A stretch of 16,976 bases of DNA. It comes from JAZDLO01 sp043801935. Its GTDB lineage: Bacteria; Actinomycetota; Thermoleophilia; RBG-16-64-13. The stretch's first letter is position 1; each line of letters begins with the position of its first letter. Below the pieces are notes generated by a model. The model did no database searches. It had not been told where the DNA came from and saw only the letters and a program-made list of their open reading frames with translations. Where the stretch lies: positions 1 through 16,976 of the forward strand of contig JAZDLO010000070.1 of the NCBI GenBank assembly GCA_043801935.1. The letters run 5' to 3'. The translations under genes and the position numbers were made by a program. This document shows positions 14,503 through 16,976 of the stretch, in pieces.

Positions 14503-16266
14503 ATGATTAGGGACGAATTGGTCGAGGTCGCGCGGGGTGACGCTCCGGCCGACCTGGTGATCACCGATGGCAGGCTGGTGAACGTCAACAGCGGGGAGAT
14601 CTATCCGGCGGGCGTAGCCGTCAAGGGCGACCGGATCGCGGCCATGGGCGACGTCGGATACGCCGTCGGTCCTGACACGGAAGTCATCGACGCGGATGGC
14701 CGGTACTTGTGCCCCGGCCTGATCGATGGGCACATCCACGTAGGCGGGTCCCAGCTTTCGATGACGGAGTTCGCCCGGGCGGTCGTGGCTCACGGGACGA
14801 CGGTGATATCCACTGACTTCTACGAGATCGGGGTCGTCGCCGGCCGGAAAGCCATCCGTTTCGCGCTAGACGAGCTCAAGGCCACTCCCATCAAGGTGAT
14901 GCTCAATATCCCACCCCATGCCTATCTCGGCCATGGTCCCTTGGGTAACACCGACAACATCAGCACCGAAGATGTGATCGATCTGCTCGGCTGGCCCGAA
15001 TGTATCGGCCTGGCTGAATGGAACATCTTCGTCGCCTCGATCCCGGTGCCCGGCGTGCGGGAGCTGACCGAGGCTGCCTGGCAGCGGAAGATGCTCATGG
15101 GTGGGCACTTCGGGGAGGTGCCGCCTCGGCTGGCCAATGCTACCGCCGCCCTCGGTATCTACTCCGAGCATGAGGCTATGTCCGCCGGGGAGGCCCTCGA
15201 TCGCCTTCGTCTGGGGGTCCACATCCAGGCGAGGGAGGGTTCGGCGGGACGAGATCTGAGGCACGTGGTCAAAGCGATCACCGAGCACAAAGCCGACCCC
15301 CGGCATTTCTCCTTCTCTACCGACGAGCAGGAGGCGGACTCCCTGGTGCTCGATGGACACGTAGACCACAAGATCCGCACCGCCATCCGCAGCGGTGTCC
15401 CTCCGGTGACGGCCGTCCAGATGGCCACCATCAATGCCGCGGAATACTTCCGTATCAGTGACGACATGGGCAGCATCGGGCCGGGCAAGATCGCAGATGT
15501 CGTCCTGGTCGATGACTTGGCCGAGTTCAATGTGACTCAGGTGATAGCGAACGGAAGACTCGTCGCCCAGGATGGCCGGTATGTGGGTGAGCTTTCGGCG
15601 CCGGCCTATCCTGACTACTTCTTCAACACTATCAAGCTCGCGCGCATGACGATCCCGGATGACTTTGCTGTCGAGGCGCGGGCATCGTCTGATGGAACCA
15701 CGAAGGTCCGTGTCATCGGGGTCAACGAGGGCAGCCTGGTCACGGAGGAGCGCCACCTCGATCTCCCCGTCGACAACGGGGAGGTCCAGCCTGATCCCAG
15801 TCGTGACGTCATGAAGATCGCCGTGCTCGACCGCTACGAGGCATCGGGCCGTATCGGCAAAGCCTTCGTCCAGGGATTCAGGATCAAAGCGGGGGCCTTA
15901 GGCTCCTCGTTCAACCCTGGGCAGATGAATCTGATGGTGGCCGGCACCAACGACCGGGACATGAGCCTGGTGGCCAACAGGATCGCCGAGCTCGGAGGCG
16001 GCTACGTCGTCGCGCGCGACGGCAAGATACTGGGCGAGCTTCCCCTGCCGCTCCTCGGCCTCTTCGCCGACGAGTCCGCGGGAGAGGTCGTGAAAAGGCT
16101 TCAGGTGATCAACGATGCTATCGAGTCCGAGCTGGGAACGGATTTCCCCGGCCTGCACACGTCGGTGGCGTTCGTCTGCCTGGCCGTCTCGATCCCGACC
16201 CTCAAGGTCTGCGACAGAGGCCTGGCCGATGTCCGGGCCATGGAGATCGTGGACATGTTCGTATGA
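14503..16266 (+). CDS. Adenine-deaminase-family amidohydrolase with altered substrate pocket
   Basis: A 587-residue member of the Ade (adenine deaminase) branch of the amidohydrolase superfamily, of typical length. It starts with the family N-terminus (ADLVITDGRLVNVNSGEIYPAGVAV) and ends with the Ade C-terminal domain (VAGTNDRDMSLVANRI, GGGYVVARDGK, CDRGLADV). Metal-site residues are kept: HIH in PGLIDGHIHVG, Glu in GLAEWN, His in GGHFGE, SEHE, and Asp in STDE. Three pocket positions differ from canonical Ade: DPHEI is DFYEI, and CTDDRHP becomes STDEQEA, losing the second Asp, the Arg and the His. It is therefore probably a metal-dependent hydrolase or deaminase on a substrate other than adenine. 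GGAGG lies 9 nt before the ATG. It leads a likely operon with the RidA and COG1099 genes and lies downstream of the binding proteins. A role on a ring-derived or nitrogen-containing intermediate is speculation. Confidence 0.85.
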   Translation: MIRDELVEVARGDAPADLVITDGRLVNVNSGEIYPAGVAVKGDRIAAMGDVGYAVGPDTEVIDADGRYLCPGLIDGHIHVGGSQLSMTEFARAVVAHGTTVISTDFYEIGVVAGRKAIRFALDELKATPIKVMLNIPPHAYLGHGPLGNTDNISTEDVIDLLGWPECIGLAEWNIFVASIPVPGVRELTEAAWQRKMLMGGHFGEVPPRLANATAALGIYSEHEAMSAGEALDRLRLGVHIQAREGSAGRDLRHVVKAITEHKADPRHFSFSTDEQEADSLVLDGHVDHKIRTAIRSGVPPVTAVQMATINAAEYFRISDDMGSIGPGKIADVVLVDDLAEFNVTQVIANGRLVAQDGRYVGELSAPAYPDYFFNTIKLARMTIPDDFAVEARASSDGTTKVRVIGVNEGSLVTEERHLDLPVDNGEVQPDPSRDVMKIAVLDRYEASGRIGKAFVQGFRIKAGALGSSFNPGQMNLMVAGTNDRDMSLVANRIAELGGGYVVARDGKILGELPLPLLGLFADESAGEVVKRLQVINDAIESELGTDFPGLHTSVAFVCLAVSIPTLKVCDRGLADVRAMEIVDMFV

Positions 16267-16347
16267 CCCGGTGGAGGGCGACCGAGCTTTCTGGCCGGCG
16301 GAGGAATCACAGGCGCGAAAGTAGGCGACAAGCAAAGGAGAGGACTT

Positions 16348-16779
16348 ATGAGCGTCAAGATCGAGCATATCGAGTGGCCGGATAGACCGGACGTCATGAT
16401 GCCGTATGCTCCCGCGATCAAGGTCACGGGAGGGAGCTTGCTCTTCTTCGCGGGAGTGACCGCAGCTCCCGTCTACCACAGTCATCCCCATATCCCCGTG
16501 GAGTTCGACAACATCCCCCCAGACATGGCCACCCAGGCCCGGATGACCATGGAGAATCTCAAAAAGTCCGTGGAAGCCGCCGGCGGCACTCTTCAGAACG
16601 TCGTGCACTGCAAGCGGTTTCTGACCAATCTCGATCTGCAGGACGACCTGAACAGGGTCTGGAACGAATACATGGGCAAGTACAAGCCCACCTCCACCAC
16701 CGTGCAGGTGCAACGGCTGGCCACGGACCCGCGCTGCCTGGTGGAGATAGACGCCATCGCCGTGGTCGACGATCAGTAG
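16348..16779 (+). CDS. RidA/YjgF family protein
   Basis: A 143-residue single-domain RidA (YjgF/YER057c/UK114) protein, slightly longer than the usual 125-130. Family landmarks are the SLLFFAGVTAA strand, QARMTMENLKKSVEAAGG, NVVHCKRFLTNL and the C-terminal LVEIDAIAVV. Archetypal RidA hydrolyses reactive enamine/imine intermediates using an Arg in the P-x-R-S-x-V-E-V strand. Here the aligned strand is PTSTTVQVQRL, with Ser in place of that Arg, so it belongs to a subfamily whose activity is not established. GGAG at 16337-16340 precedes the ATG by 7 nt. It sits 81 nt after the amidohydrolase and 57 nt before the next hydrolase, which suggests co-transcription. RidA relatives are often found in catabolic operons for nitrogen-containing compounds, a hint but no proof about the substrate. 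Confidence 0.9.
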   Translation: MSVKIEHIEWPDRPDVMMPYAPAIKVTGGSLLFFAGVTAAPVYHSHPHIPVEFDNIPPDMATQARMTMENLKKSVEAAGGTLQNVVHCKRFLTNLDLQDDLNRVWNEYMGKYKPTSTTVQVQRLATDPRCLVEIDAIAVVDDQ

Positions 16780-16836
16780 TCAGTTGGCGGGCAGTTAGAG
16801 GACGACGCATCGACAGAGCCAAAGGAGCACCCCTAC

Positions 16837-16976
16837 ATGCGCTTCATCGACGCCCACCTGCATACCGACATGATCGAGGACGTGCAGCTGCAGAAGCTGG
16901 TCATGATGGGTATGGAAGCTGCCATCGTCCCCAGTCCCCACATGTTCTTAGGCAGTAAGGACGCCGATAGCGTGCT
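16837..16976 (+). CDS. TatD-like/COG1099 metal-dependent hydrolase, 5' end
   Basis: Only the first 46 codons lie in the window and the frame remains open at the end. MRFIDAHLHTD carries the His-x-His metal motif at the first strand of a TIM-barrel hydrolase. The following LVMMGMEAAIVPSPHMF resembles the predicted metal-dependent hydrolases of COG1099, related to TatD. AAAGGAG lies 9-10 nt before the ATG. It follows the RidA gene by 57 nt and probably belongs to the same transcript. Too little is visible to name a substrate, and another amidohydrolase family remains possible. Confidence 0.75.
   Translation, partial: MRFIDAHLHTDMIEDVQLQKLVMMGMEAAIVPSPHMFLGSKDADSV

Noticed and set aside
1..16976. 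CRISPR arrays, tRNA or rRNA genes
   Set aside because: No regularly spaced repeats and no cloverleaf or ribosomal RNA motifs were noticed on either strand.

Overview
The window comes from a high-GC bacterium. Its substrate-binding lipoproteins carry Tat leaders ending in a lipobox and followed by long Thr-rich linkers, a style common in Actinomycetota. All the enzymes that can be recognised suit anaerobic metabolism of hydroxylated aromatics, so an anaerobic or facultative actinobacterium-like lineage is the best guess. Taxonomy is inference: there is no rRNA or marker gene here.

Layout. (1) 1-1384: the 3' end of a molybdenum transhydroxylase-like large subunit (here copy 0), followed on the same strand by an IclR-family regulator. 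(2) 1381-4987: a candidate promoter and operator, then an overlapping large/small subunit pair (copy 1) of the DMSO-reductase superfamily, ending in a perfect 15-bp hairpin terminator. (3) 5031-7142, minus strand: a 703-residue regulator combining an IS21 IstA-type helix-turn-helix, PAS, GAF, a second PAS and a degenerate receiver. (4) 7143-7640: a divergent intergenic region with two imperfect palindromes. (5) 7641-11056: a second overlapping large/small pair (copy 2) that closely matches pyrogallol-phloroglucinol transhydroxylase (TthL/TthB) of Pelobacter acidigallici, including its active-site residues. (6) 11238-14305: two tandem Tat-lipoprotein ABC substrate-binding proteins of identical length (482 aa). 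(7) 14503-16976: an adenine-deaminase-family amidohydrolase with changed substrate-pocket residues, a RidA-family protein, and the start of a COG1099/TatD-like metal hydrolase that runs off the window.

How it may work together. The binding proteins would capture an aromatic or related substrate. The molybdenum enzymes would move, add or remove ring hydroxyls to reach phloroglucinol or a similar 1,3,5-substituted ring. Downstream reductases and hydrolases, some possibly being the genes at the right end, would open the ring. The IclR protein probably controls copy 1, and the IstA-HTH/PAS protein probably controls copy 2. No phloroglucinol reductase, ABC permease or ATPase lies in the window, so the pathway is incomplete here and the substrates remain inferred.

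Most noteworthy: three paralogous large subunits in one locus; iron-sulfur ligand sets that differ between the two small subunits; a sensor-regulator built on a transposase DNA-binding domain; and an unusual hydrolase/RidA module beside the transhydroxylase genes.
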